Source: Adineta steineri
Lineage: Eukaryota > Rotifera > Eurotatoria > Adinetida > Adinetidae
Assembly (NCBI GenBank): GCA_905250115.1
Contig: CAJNOI010000016.1
Span: forward strand, 1 to 64,000
DNA: 64,000 nt
Direction of reading: 5' to 3'
Shown: piece after piece, positions 24,301 to 35,057 of the stretch
Position numbering within the stretch: the stretch's first letter is position 1
Layout of the letters: every line of letters begins with the position of its first letter
Position numbers and translations under genes: made by a program
Notes under the pieces: generated by a model
Databases searched by the model: none
Told to the model about the DNA's origin: nothing
What the model saw: the letters and a program-made list of their open reading frames with translations, nothing else

Positions 24301-24600
24301 ACTTCTAACAAATAATAAAAATACTCCATATTTTAATGATTCTCAATGAGAACTAGATCATTATAAGCAATGTAATCAGTGAATGAAATTACCAAAACGA
24401 ATCCATTAACAACTCAGACATAATTTGAACGTGCAATTAAGCATACAAACTTTATTATTCAAACAAAAAAAAGGTAAAAATTTAAAGAATAGTGGAAAGT
24501 TAATCGATTAGAAATCTATAATTTTAGAATCATCATCAAAACTTCATGTCATTGAAGCACCTTTCGTCGTCAACAAATTATTGCTACATCATCAAAAACA
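21362..24600 (+). pseudogene. Decaying SREBP (sterol regulatory element-binding protein) gene
   Basis: Pieces appear in SREBP order but are broken by stops and frameshifts. A Gln/Leu-rich N-terminal piece (SLLKYQLDQLNITREQII, about 21520-21780) is followed by a frame change near 21790. Then comes the basic-helix1 NVIEKRYRSSINEKIHELQ (about 21885-21945), whose Tyr after EKR is the SREBP signature. Helix 2 remains are SGILRRIVEHIQQFES (about 22215-22270). MVNGLRLISCLF (about 22850) resembles the first membrane helix and is followed by a frame switch into YLHDHIHSF (about 22920). AIKRLLLDNILALYLRLL (about 24255) resembles the C-terminal regulatory domain. No full reading frame can be made with normal splicing. 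The extent is approximate. Confidence 0.6.
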
Positions 24601-24935
24601 AAGAAAAATCATGGGTTTAATCATTTATAATAACCGTGTTTGATGTTGATACGTCCGTCATAGCTGACTCTTTAGAATTTTTAGTGAATCTTATAATATT
24701 TTGTTTGTTTTTTTGCTGATATATATAATAAATATGTGATACTTTGTAGAACCATACAATAACTGTTGATTTTGAGAGAAATTGAAATTTGCGATTCTGA
24801 TTGATTATACTCTATGATGCTTTTATCTGTTGTTTGTATACAAAATGTCTATGACTAATACATAAATAATGTAAATACTACGAAATTTTTGTACATGTCT
24901 GTGTGAAAGTATTTACTTTTGATATAAAGTACAAC

Positions 24936-25154
24936 TTAACCTTTCTCCTACCCTTTGGGCGTTGTATCGCCCACTTTATAAAAATTTGGTTTTTTTAACT
25001 AGGAGACATTATCAATTGTACAGTTTAAATCAATAATCTGAATCTAATCTTTATTATTGAGGGAATTCTTCAAGTGTTCGGAAAGCTTAATATACTAACA
25101 TTTAGCGAATTTGTTTTAAACTTTTTCCGTCCATATTAGAGTTCATTAGGTTAA
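24936..25154. repeat. Possible small TTAA-flanked element with palindrome
   Basis: A TTAA at 24936-24939 is followed by a C/T-rich end and a GC palindrome (TGGGCG, six-base loop, CGCCCA; 24956-24973) unlike the AT-rich surroundings. Another AGGTTAA ends at 25154. TTAA targets and such palindromes occur in piggyBac-type miniature elements. The inverted terminal match is very short, so this is weak. Confidence 0.2.
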
Positions 25155-26500
25155 TGGTATTAAACAAATGATCATTCTAAACCGCTAGGGTTAGTCGAAG
25201 ACAAGAAAGGATTGAAATGTATACTATCATATGATGTTTTAACGAGTAATAAAATTCTAGAGTTCTAGTGAATATCAATATGAAGTAATTATTTCGTAAA
25301 GTGTAAACAAAGATAGAATGTTAGAAAGAATTATAATATTCTAAAATAAATCATTTGACAACAGACATATGTCTTATTTAATATATTATTTATTGAACAA
25401 GTCTTATATCATGTTGCTCTATCTATATAAATTATTCCAAGATATTTCAGTAAAATAATTTCATTTAGTACATACTCATAGAAATGGTAAATCAGCATCT
25501 TGACTTTATGACTCAACTGCATTATTGACCTCACTATTTTTCAAATAGGTACACAGTTTATGCAGAACTAATTCTAAGAAAGTACATATAATAATAGCGT
25601 AGGAACAACATTGATTTATCTAAGTCAATGTACATGTTGATCTTTTAATCACTTATATATATATACACATTGTTATTCTATGTATTACTATTTATATATT
25701 AATATATATCAAATAAAAACAAATATTACGTATTTTTAATATACAGCTCATTTTTTATAAAAAATATGCTGGAAAGGTTTCATCACTATAGATAGATAAA
25801 GTACATGAATTCTATCTTATCATACATTGACTTTTACATCAAATAAGTAAAACATTTAAAATAATTATAATCTTTTTATTTTCTCAAGAAAAGCATCAAC
25901 GAGTAGAGAAATTCCTTTCCTATAAAAGGAATGCTTTCGTACTATACATGTTTTCAGTTACGAAACATCGTATTACTTTTTCTCTCTCTTCATATTTATT
26001 ATCAACCGAAGTAAAATAACTCAACATTGTACGTGCAGTAAAGATGAATAGAAATAGTATATTTTATAACACTGATTATTACATAAATAGTAAAGAGAAA
26101 AATAAATCGATAGAATAAGGTAAGAAGATTAGGTCAAGTACAGTTATAAAACTATTAGAAATTCCTACTCCTCTTCATACACTTAGAATTTCAAGTAGAT
26201 TTATTTTAAATAATCCTCGATTGATCAATCTGTTTTAATAAAGAGTAAAGTCCCTCCGAAATAAATTCTAAAACAATCCAGATGTTTATTATCAATTCTT
26301 TTTTTCTCTTCTCTTCTTGTGAGAAATCACTCGTCTGTTGATTGATTTCAATTCTATAAAAAAAAAACGTATTCAATATAACATACATTTATATACCTGT
26401 GAAAACGAAATGTATCCTGTTTATTATCTGACTAATTTTGAATAGATTACTAATTTTTGAATATTTACAACTACTTGAATTTCTCATAGATTCTAATGAA
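25155..26500. other. Intergenic, nothing recognised
   Basis: Very AT-rich. No protein-like open frame or structured RNA was recognised on either strand. Confidence 0.5.
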
Positions 26501-26531
26501 AAAATTATTGTCATATAATGGCTTTTTTTAA

Positions 26532-27804
26532 CCATATACATATACAATTACTTCGGTTAACAAACTGATTTCTTCACACGATTCATCACTTCCCACTATT
26601 GGGAATCTTATTCCAATTATTAAATCAAAGACGAATATTTCTACTAGTAAACGACGTACAATATTGTTTATATGTGAACCTATTGTTACCGGTGTTTTCA
26701 TATTTCCATTATTAATCATTTTCTGGCAATCCGGTTGGAATTTTATGATCGAATGGTTTAATACATTTTTACATGAACATCAAACTATATTACCTTATCT
26801 TTATCTATTATCTCAATGGATCTTTCTCATCATTTACATCAACCAAAATCGTCTCTATAATTTTCTTATTAAACAACAATTGAAATTTTTTGTAATTATC
26901 ATTTTACAATCTCATTCATTTATTACTGCTTCGAATTATATCGTACAATGGGTATCAATATGGACATTTTTAGATTATTATACATCAGATGACTGGCTTC
27001 TTATGCTTATAATTAGTATTGCTGCAGTATTAGCAACTATAACTGTAACAGGACATTTATGTGATCTTGTTTGTTCACCATTTATAATTAGTTATGATTC
27101 TATTGAATATAACATTCGAATTGAAACACCATTTATAACAGAAAAAGTAAGTTTTTTATTATGAAATCTATAATAAATCGAAATGATTAATTATTTAATT
27201 TTAGATGAACCAATGTCTTTCTCATGTATTAAATTACATTTTTTATGAATATGTCATATCAATATTATCTATATTAGCATGGCGAGGTTTTTACAAATTT
27301 CTTGATATTCATTTATATCCAAATAATGAAAATATATCAGCTTGTTTAAGTCTTCTAATTGGTTATCTATTATTTTTTATTCTTATGTATACACAAGCAT
27401 TTCAATTTAATATTTGTTTATTAACAACATTTATAGAAATGAATTATCCATGTTTTCTACAAAATCTTCGTCATTTATGTGCATTTTTTTCATCTATATT
27501 ATTATGGAGAGGTTTTTGGATTCTATTCGATATACATATTGCAACAATATCAATTGTATATGAATCTCCTTTAAAATTTTATATTAGTTTTATGATAATA
27601 TCATTTGTTATTTTAAGTTTAATGAAAACAGCATCGTCAATCAATGGACCAATGTCACATATTAATGATAATGATAATCTTTTTCCAATCTATTCAAATT
27701 GTTTTCTAAGTAAATGGTTTCGTGAAAAGAAAAATTTAGGTAAAACTGTATCAAATCCAAGTCAAATTACAGATAATGAACTTTATACAATTTCCGTTTT
27801 TTAA
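26532..27804 (+). CDS. Fuseless-like multi-pass membrane protein, 5' end uncertain
   Basis: Two exons, up to 27146 and 27205-27804, phase 0 junction. About eight hydrophobic segments are arranged as repeats containing the W-R-G/Q-S-G-W...D signature: FWQSGWNFMIEWF, LAWRGFYKFLDIHLYP and LLWRGFWILFDIHI. Near the end is ASSINGPMSHI, which I associate with the Fuseless family. Drosophila Fuseless is a presynaptic multi-pass protein needed for calcium-channel clustering; that role is carried over by homology only. The frame is open from 26532, but no in-frame ATG is seen before 26664, and an out-of-frame ATG lies at 26518 before a T7 run. The true start may be in an unseen exon. Confidence 0.6.
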
Positions 27805-28270
27805 TAAAATAAAATTTGTTTGTTTTTTATTTTACATAAATTGATCTATAAGATTAATTACGTTGATATTATGTATAAAAATGAATTTGGAAATGTTTTT
27901 TTCATAACATATTTGATCTATGAAAATTCCATAATCATAGTTATCGATAGAAATTATAGGTAACATTCAATCGAAATTTCTATATTAATCTAATTAATGA
28001 TAAGAAGAGCAAATATAGTAATGACTTTATAAATTAGATTAACAGCTGTAGATGTAGTTTTAAAGAAAACACCATTAATGTATTGTTTTACTAAGTAAAC
28101 GAAAAGCTTTATTATTTGTCATATGTTCGATAGATGGCGTATTCTATTCTTTTTGTTTTATTGGCTGCATAATTTTAACAAATACAAAAATAAAAATGGC
28201 GATCGTTAATGAAAATCGTTATACATTTCATAGTTGTCATCTTATTTGAATATAAGATATCTCTTTTGAA
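27805..28270. other. Intergenic, nothing recognised
   Basis: AT-rich spacer between the Fuseless-like gene and BRPF, both on the plus strand. No promoter motif is asserted. Confidence 0.5.
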
Positions 28271-31200
28271 ATGTTACGGCCTCGTCGAAGTGTTCGTAAT
28301 GGTCCTATTGAAAAGAAACCAAGTGTTTCTTCATCAGTATCAAATCCTATACCATCACCACCATCTCCACCACAAATTTCCAATCAGGAAGAACCACTTC
28401 GTTTACTTGAACCACGAGAATGTGTTGGACGTTCAATACAAATTGGTTTAAATGAAGACATTGAACTTATATTTAAAAATCCTCCATCATCTGATAGAAC
28501 ATCACCGATTCCTCCTGAACTTAAAACACAAAAATCAGATATTATTTCAAATGAAACAAATCTAAATGATGAACCACCGAAATTTCAACGTACAGAACGA
28601 TTTATAAGATATATTGAACCGACACAAAATGAACTTGATGATATGGTTGAATATGAAATGGATGAAATGGATTTAACTTGGCTTAAACAAGTTAATCAAG
28701 AACGTAATAAACGTAGTTTACGTCCTGTTATTGAAGAAGAATTTGAATTATTAATTGATCGATTAGAAAAAGAATCTCATTTTCAAGCACTTGTTAATGG
28801 CGATGATTTAGGACAATCAATTGATGAAGATGCTTTATGTGTTATATGTTTAGATGGAGAATGTTCGAATTGTAATGCTATTTTATTTTGTGATATGTGT
28901 AATATGGCTGTTCATCAAGAATGTTATGGTGTACCATATGTACCTGAAGGTAATTCTAAACTTTTATAATCAAATTTAGAAATGCCTGTAAACATTTATT
29001 TTATTTATAATTTTAATTTTTTTTCAGGTCAATGGTTATGTCGTCGTTGTTTTCTTTCACCATCAAAATCAGTTCAATGTGTTTTATGTCCAAATCGTTT
29101 TGGAGCTTTTAAACAAGTCGACGATGGTGAACGTTGGGCACATGTTGTTTGTGCTATATGGATACCAGAAGTTCATTTTGCTAATACAGTTTTTCTTGAA
29201 CCAATATGCAATATTAATCAAATTCCAACGGCACGTTGGCGTTTTACATGTTATATATGTAAACAAAAGAACGTTGGAGCATGTATACAATGTGCTATTC
29301 GTTCATGTTGTACATCATTTCATGTAACATGTGCTCAACAAGCTGGTCTTTATATGGAAATAGATGAAAATGATGAAAATGAATCCATTGCTAATGATGA
29401 TGTATCAAATGGTCCATCATCAAATAAATACAAAAAACAACCACCAAAAGATTCAAATCGTTCACCACCACCTATTCGACGACGAGCTTATTGTCATCAT
29501 CATACACCAATGGAAGTTGTTCGATCAAAAACAAAAGGTCGAAAAAACAAAGGTTTGCTTAAACTAAAAGAAGAAGTATTGATTTAGTTTTTCAAATTTA
29601 GATGAAAGTGAAGAAGAAGCTTTGGAACGTATACAAAAAGAACGTATGAAAACTGCTCGAAAAATTCTAGCTGAAAGACGAAAATGTGATCGATCAGTAT
29701 CTGTACCAGTGGTACCAAAAGAAAAGTAAAGAAACATTAAATACTGTTCAATTTTATATTTTATAATTTCTTTTAGAATGGAAGCTGTTTTAAATAAAGT
29801 TACTTTTTCTGATCGTGATAATTTTTTTAAACGTATTCAAGCATATTGGACATTAAAACGCATGTCAAGAAGTGGTGTACCATTATTAAAACGTCTTCAA
29901 AATCAAAGATCAACAAAGAAAAAAGTAATTTTTATTGCTTGTTTCTTCTTCTTAATAATTAAATCTTTCTCTTCTTTCGTGTCTAGTCTAATAATGCTTC
30001 AGAATATACTGATAAACAATTATCTCAACAAATGATTCAATGGCGTCGTCTTCGACAAGATCTTGAACGAACACGACTTCTCGTTGAATTAATACGCAAA
30101 CGAGAAAAATTAAAACGTGATTTAGTAAGATTTTTTTCTAACTTAAAAGACAATGATTAATGAAAAAATTGTTTTTTTAAGATTAAAATTGATCAACAAG
30201 TACTTGATAATCAAATACGTCCATTAAATGTTTTTCTTCATCATTTACTTGATCTATTAGAACAAATTGATGATTGTCATTATTTTGCTAATCCAGTTGA
30301 TGAAACTGAAGTAATAGAAAAAGGTTTCTTTTTTCTAAATATTTATATGTACGATTTTATATTTAGGTACCAACTTATTATTCATTTATAACACATCCAA
30401 TGGATTTTTCAACGATAAAGAAAAAAATTGATCGAGATGAATATACGAATTTAGATCAATTTGAAAATGATTTTGGTTTAATTATTAAAAATTGTCATTT
30501 TTTTAATGAAGCAAAATGTATGAAAGAAAATAAATTTTATTTAGAATTTAATTTGAATTTGTTTTTGTTTGATATTTTCAGCACCATTTTATAAAGCTGC
30601 AACAAAATTACGTGATAAAGTATGAAAGAATCATTTTTTAAAATCATTTATTGTATTTATTTACGTTTTAAGGGTTTAAATTTGCTCAAACAAGCTCGAA
30701 GGATCTATGAAACTACACGATATGATGCAAAAACTGGACAACTTAAAGAAGAATCGAATGTAGATGGTAAGAAAAATTTTCTATGAAGATTTTTCACTTC
30801 TATACGAAACTGTTTTAGATCTTGATCATTCATTTGAAGATCGTCTTGAAGTATTACTTCAAAGATTAAACGAATATCAAGCAATTGGTAAAAGAAATTA
30901 TTTTTATTTGTGATTAAAATTTTCCTTTTTGTATATTTGAAGAGCCCCGATCAAAACATGTTGCAAATTTGAAAAAACAAATAGCTCAGGTACGTCGAAC
31001 AATAACAAAAAATCTCTCAAGTTCATCTGTAAATAATACGACTATTAATAATGATGAATCTATTCAACTACGAATACCAAATGATGAATCAAGTAATTTG
31101 TTATAGAAAAAAATAATCATAAATTCTAAACAAAATGTTTTGCTTTCTCTAGTGGAAACAGTAGGATCGCTATCACCTAATGTTTCATCATTAAATGTAA

Positions 31201-31595
31201 CTAAAAATCAATCAGAATTAGTTGATATACAATCAACATCTCAAATGTAAGTATATAGACTAATCCTTTATAGATACTGTTTCAGCAATAGTTCGCGAAA
31301 CATCAAATGATACCACGATATAGATTTTTCATATAATATAGAAGATATTGCTATACATATATCAAGTAAAAATCTTAATGTTCGTAATAAGACTGTTCGA
31401 TACGATTTTTGTTAACCTTATAGAGATTGCCTTAGGGTTGCATCTAACTATAGAAATGGTGTTTACAGAGTTAATTTAAATACGATATTAATAATTTCAA
31501 CTGATTAAGATTTGTTTCATAAATATTATGATTTTAGTGATAAATCCAAGCTAATGGAATCCAAAACTCAATCAGATGATAGTAGCAATGAATAA
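28271..31595 (+). CDS. BRPF1: BRPF/peregrin-like scaffold (PHD-knuckle-PHD, bromodomain), no PWWP
   Basis: Chromatin reader that links MOZ/MORF or HBO1 acetyltransferases to histone H3. Thirteen exons (28271-28949, 29028-29552, 29602-29725, 29777-29924, 29987-30124, 30182-30310, 30367-30517, 30582-30619, 30673-30766, 30819-30887, 30943-31092, 31153-31246, 31538-31595) sum to 798 residues in frame. The EPL-like region ([13 protein letters not shown]) leads to PHD1 ([20 protein letters not shown]), the knuckle and an extended PHD ([18 protein letters not shown]). A helical region precedes the bromodomain ([20 protein letters not shown]), with the acetyl-lysine Asn in [10 protein letters not shown]. 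After a short coiled segment the protein ends in a Ser/Asn-rich tail. The C-terminal PWWP domain of animal BRPFs is absent. Which BRPF paralogue this equals is not resolved. Confidence 0.9.
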
Positions 31596-31896
31596 CATAT
31601 CAAGTAAAAATACAAAAATTTTCTCATTGAACAATATTCATTTAAATTATCTAGTTTTTCTCAATCATTAAAATGCTGATCTTTTTTTTTCTTTTTGCGC
31701 GCAATGTTTATTCGAAAAAAATATACTTTTGTGTATTAATATTAATGTCATTTTGATGTTATAATGTTGGCCTTTTTTTTTGTTTTATGTATATATTGTA
31801 GAGTGTTCCTATATGATGATTTCTTTCTTTTTCTCTTTTTTTTTGCATTGACGCGCATTTATTTGATTCTAATCGTATCTTTAGATAATATTTATA

Positions 31897-32856
31897 ATGA
31901 TGCCATGTTTTAAATGTGGTCATCCAGGACATTTTGCTCGTGAATGTATGCATTTTATAGGAAATCCTTCAACAAATTTCGATTCATTTATTGATATGCA
32001 TCAAAATAAAGATATGTTGATTAATCATAGTACTTTTGTCTATAATAATAATAATATTTCAAATAATGGTTCACAACGTTGTTATCGTTGTAATGAATTT
32101 GGTCATATAGCACGTGAATGTACTTCGAATAATGATATTCGTAAGTTTATTTCTAAAATGACACTATTTAGAAGTAAACATTTCAAGGTACATGTTATAA
32201 TTGTGGTCAAAATGGACATATTCGTACTGAATGTATAGCACCATTAAATATGAATAATAATTTACAAACGAATACTCAATGTTATCGTTGTGGTCAATTG
32301 GGACATTTGTAAGGATTGTTTTTGTTAAAACAAAAAGAAAAAGAAACTGATGAACGCTATTTTATAGTGCAAGAGATTGTATAATATCAATAGAGAATAA
32401 TGTTATTCCTGTATCTCATATATCAAATAATGTTTTCAATGATCGAAGTTTGTTATTCTGTTTTTCTTTTCAAAGTACAAAATTTTTCGTTTGAAATAGT
32501 ATGTTTTAATTGTTCACGTACTGGTCATATTGCTACAGCATGTCCAGAAGGCCATCGAACAGATATGCGTGATATGGTTTGTTATTGGTAAATAAAAAAT
32601 TATACTGAAATAATATTGTATTATAATTTGATATATATTTTAGTTGTAACCGTCCAGGTCATTTATCTAGAGAGTATGATTTATTTTATTTTTTAAATCA
32701 TATTTCTGTTTTGTTTTTTCTAGTTGTCCAGATTCAAATATAAAATGTTATTCATGTGGTTCAACAGGTCATATGGCACGTGATTGTTTGAATAATCGTA
32801 TATTTTCTTCCTCGTCGTTATCTTTTCAAGCACGACAAACTATGATTCCACAATAA
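31897..32856 (+). CDS. CNBP-like protein with seven CCHC zinc knuckles
   Basis: Single-stranded nucleic-acid-binding protein of the CNBP/ZCCHC13/Gis2 group, which acts on mRNA translation and G-rich sequences. Six exons (31897-32140, 32188-32308, 32368-32447, 32500-32587, 32644-32673, 32724-32856) sum to 231 residues. Seven CX2CX4HX4C knuckles are found: CFKCGHPGHFAREC, CYRCNEFGHIAREC, CYNCGQNGHIRTEC, CYRCGQLGHFARDC, CFNCSRTGHIATAC, CYCCNRPGHLSRDC and CYSCGSTGHMARDC. Two knuckles are completed only by splicing. Exon 3 needs a GTTTGT donor, which is less usual. It starts 301 bp after BRPF on the same strand. Confidence 0.88.
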
Positions 32857-33132
32857 TCAGATAATATTCATGTGCTATGGATTAATGAAGCAATAAGATA
32901 TTGTTTTTCTTAGAAAAAAAACTTTTAATGATCTTGTTTTGTTTGTTTATTAGTTCTTTTTTTTTATTTGTCATTTGATATTTGACACAAAAAAAGAAAA
33001 AAATATGAATGAAAAATAGATATGATGAAAAAAATAATTTTGTTTTGTTTCTCTTATTTAATTTTTTAAAAAGTTAAAATAACTTCGCTTCGTAATGATT
33101 CTGTATTCATCTTATCAATAATATAATAGATA

Positions 33133-33930
33133 ATGAATGATTTATGTACAATTACACGTTATTATGGTAGTAATGAAAAAGATCTTGAAAAACTTTGGTG
33201 TTTTATTGGACAAGCACAAACATATTCAAAACGAATATTAATTGGTGTTAATATTGAAAAAGATTTAACAGATTGTATTAAAAAATATTCTCAACAACAA
33301 CACTTATCGAATATATCCGTAGATTTTATAGCAATTCAACCATGGATTGGAATATCAACACCATTAAATATTCTTTTAAATCATATTTCAATCGATCAAT
33401 CATTTATTTTAATTCAATCCGTTGAAATTCAATGTACATCACAACATATCGATTGTTTACGATCATATCTACAAGAAGATAATATTCTTTGTGTTGGTGC
33501 TGCACTTGATGGTCATCAGATATTTACTAATGATTTAAATAAAACATATTTACCACTTCAAGGTGTTACAAGTCCTTGGAATACATTTGCAATATGGAAT
33601 TCAGAAAAATTACGTCGAACTGGTTTTCCAATGTGTTCTGATTTTGTTAATCCATCAGGTATGGAAGATGCTGCTGTTATTGCTCTACAACAAAAATTAT
33701 TTGGTGGTAGGACAAAAAATCGTGCTTTGCTTATTCATTTTCATACTAATGTTCAATGGTTAAATCAATTTGATTATGATCAAGATAGATGTTCAAAACA
33801 TGAAATTAAAATGAAATCAAAAAATAATCGAACTAAACAACTATTACAAATATTAGATATATCTGATAGTGATCAAGAAGATAAAATTGGTATCGAGTAT
33901 ATTGTTAATAATAATATCAGTAAGCTATAA
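33133..33930 (+). CDS. Unrecognised GT-A-like protein, possibly bacterial in origin
   Basis: Intronless ORF of 265 residues, with no signal peptide or membrane helix. An N-terminal alpha/beta half (KRILIGVNIEKD, QSFILIQSVEIQC) resembles a nucleotide-sugar-transferase-like Rossmann fold. The centre has VGAALDGHQIF and TSPWNTFAIWNSEKLRRTGF. Then follow GMEDAAVIALQQKLFGG and ALLIHFHTNVQWL, and a basic tail. The PWNT.AIW..EKL..TGFP pattern reminds me of uncharacterised bacterial glycosyltransferase-like proteins, but I cannot confirm this. No DxD motif is clear, so enzymatic activity is not claimed. Lack of introns among intron-rich neighbours fits late acquisition or retrocopying. Confidence 0.6.
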   Translation: MNDLCTITRYYGSNEKDLEKLWCFIGQAQTYSKRILIGVNIEKDLTDCIKKYSQQQHLSNISVDFIAIQPWIGISTPLNILLNHISIDQSFILIQSVEIQCTSQHIDCLRSYLQEDNILCVGAALDGHQIFTNDLNKTYLPLQGVTSPWNTFAIWNSEKLRRTGFPMCSDFVNPSGMEDAAVIALQQKLFGGRTKNRALLIHFHTNVQWLNQFDYDQDRCSKHEIKMKSKNNRTKQLLQILDISDSDQEDKIGIEYIVNNNISKL

Positions 33931-34033
33931 ACTTTGTATGATAAATAAGAAAAATAATTTTATTTTTTAATACTAACCACATTTTCTTTTATATTTCGGT
34001 TCTATATAAAATAACTAAACTAGAGAAAAAAAT

Positions 34034-34630
34034 TCATGGTGAAATTGATTCACCTTCTATATAATCAATAGAATATGATTCAATTTCATCTGAAACATTT
34101 TCTATACTATTAGTAAATACAGTTATAGTTGACATAGTTGATAAAGTATTTTTATAATTAATTGCTGTTGTAATACATTTATAACAAAGATCAAATGTTA
34201 ATGGTGAAAGATTTTCATAGCATATTGTACAAAATGGAATCGAATCTTTATTTATAAATATAAAATCAATAAGATTTGCTGGTAATATAGACATACGTGT
34301 CCAACGTTGATTTGCATCTTTAACACGTTGACGTAATTCTTCATGTTTAATTCTTGAAATATGTGGTCGTGATGCTTTAACCAAAACATCATGTTTTGAA
34401 CAATGTTTATGTGTTATATCAATATCTCGAAATGTAATTGTTGATGTTTTTGTATCATTTATAGAGGAAAAATTTGATTGATTATCAAGAATTAATTTAC
34501 TTCTTGATGAACAACAAGTACATATTAATAAATAACGAAATAAATTTATATAACGATAATGTTGCGATTGTTTATTTCGAATTTTTGTACATGCTGAACA
34601 TGAACAATAATATGTTATTGTTGTGGACAT
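34034..34630 (-). CDS. Unrecognised Cys-rich intronless protein
   Basis: ORF of 198 residues converging with the previous gene (104 bp apart). Cysteine pairs could bind zinc: YYCSCSACTK at the N-terminus, CTCCSSRSK near residue 40, and FCTICYENLSPLTFDLCYKC near residues 133-152, which looks like a small treble-clef or ribbon. The middle is basic and Arg-rich (EELRQRVKDANQRWTRM), and the C-terminus is acidic and Ser/Ile-rich. No family was recognised. Its composition and length without stops in AT-rich DNA favour a real gene. Confidence 0.55.
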   Translation of the reverse strand: MSTTITYYCSCSACTKIRNKQSQHYRYINLFRYLLICTCCSSRSKLILDNQSNFSSINDTKTSTITFRDIDITHKHCSKHDVLVKASRPHISRIKHEELRQRVKDANQRWTRMSILPANLIDFIFINKDSIPFCTICYENLSPLTFDLCYKCITTAINYKNTLSTMSTITVFTNSIENVSDEIESYSIDYIEGESISP

Positions 34631-35057
34631 TCATTATCAAATAACTGTTACTTTTCTCGATTTCGTTTCTCTTTGTCTAATGTCATTGAATATGTAAATG
34701 TGAAGAAAAAACGAATTGATCTTATTTCCTTGAATAATCAATATAGGTTACTTGGCGAACAATTGAAAATGAAGGTAATTTTTAGGATTAAAATAATATA
34801 ATAATAGACAAAAACTACCTCAATTTCGTTTGAATAAAATTGTCTTCTTTTTTTTTCAATGAATGTTTAAAAAGAAAATAAATGTAAAAAGATCAATCTT
34901 ATAGTCCTTTATATATCAAACAAAATCTTAAGGTCAACCTTGATATCATGGAACAATGATAGGCGGATAGACAATTTACATTGTATAAACAAATACACAA
35001 ATTCATATAATAAAAATATATTATTATTTCTAATAAAATCATATTCTTTTGTTTTAG
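34631..35057. other. Intergenic, nothing recognised
   Basis: Spacer between the Cys-rich gene (minus) and ALG10 (plus). The ALG10 start codon directly follows a splice-acceptor-like GTTTTAG, so a 5' untranslated exon may lie here. Confidence 0.45.

Noticed and set aside
26518-26570. ATG proposed as start for the Fuseless-like gene
   Set aside because: Out of frame with the conserved membrane segments and stops after 16 codons. It would need a frameshift in a T7 run.
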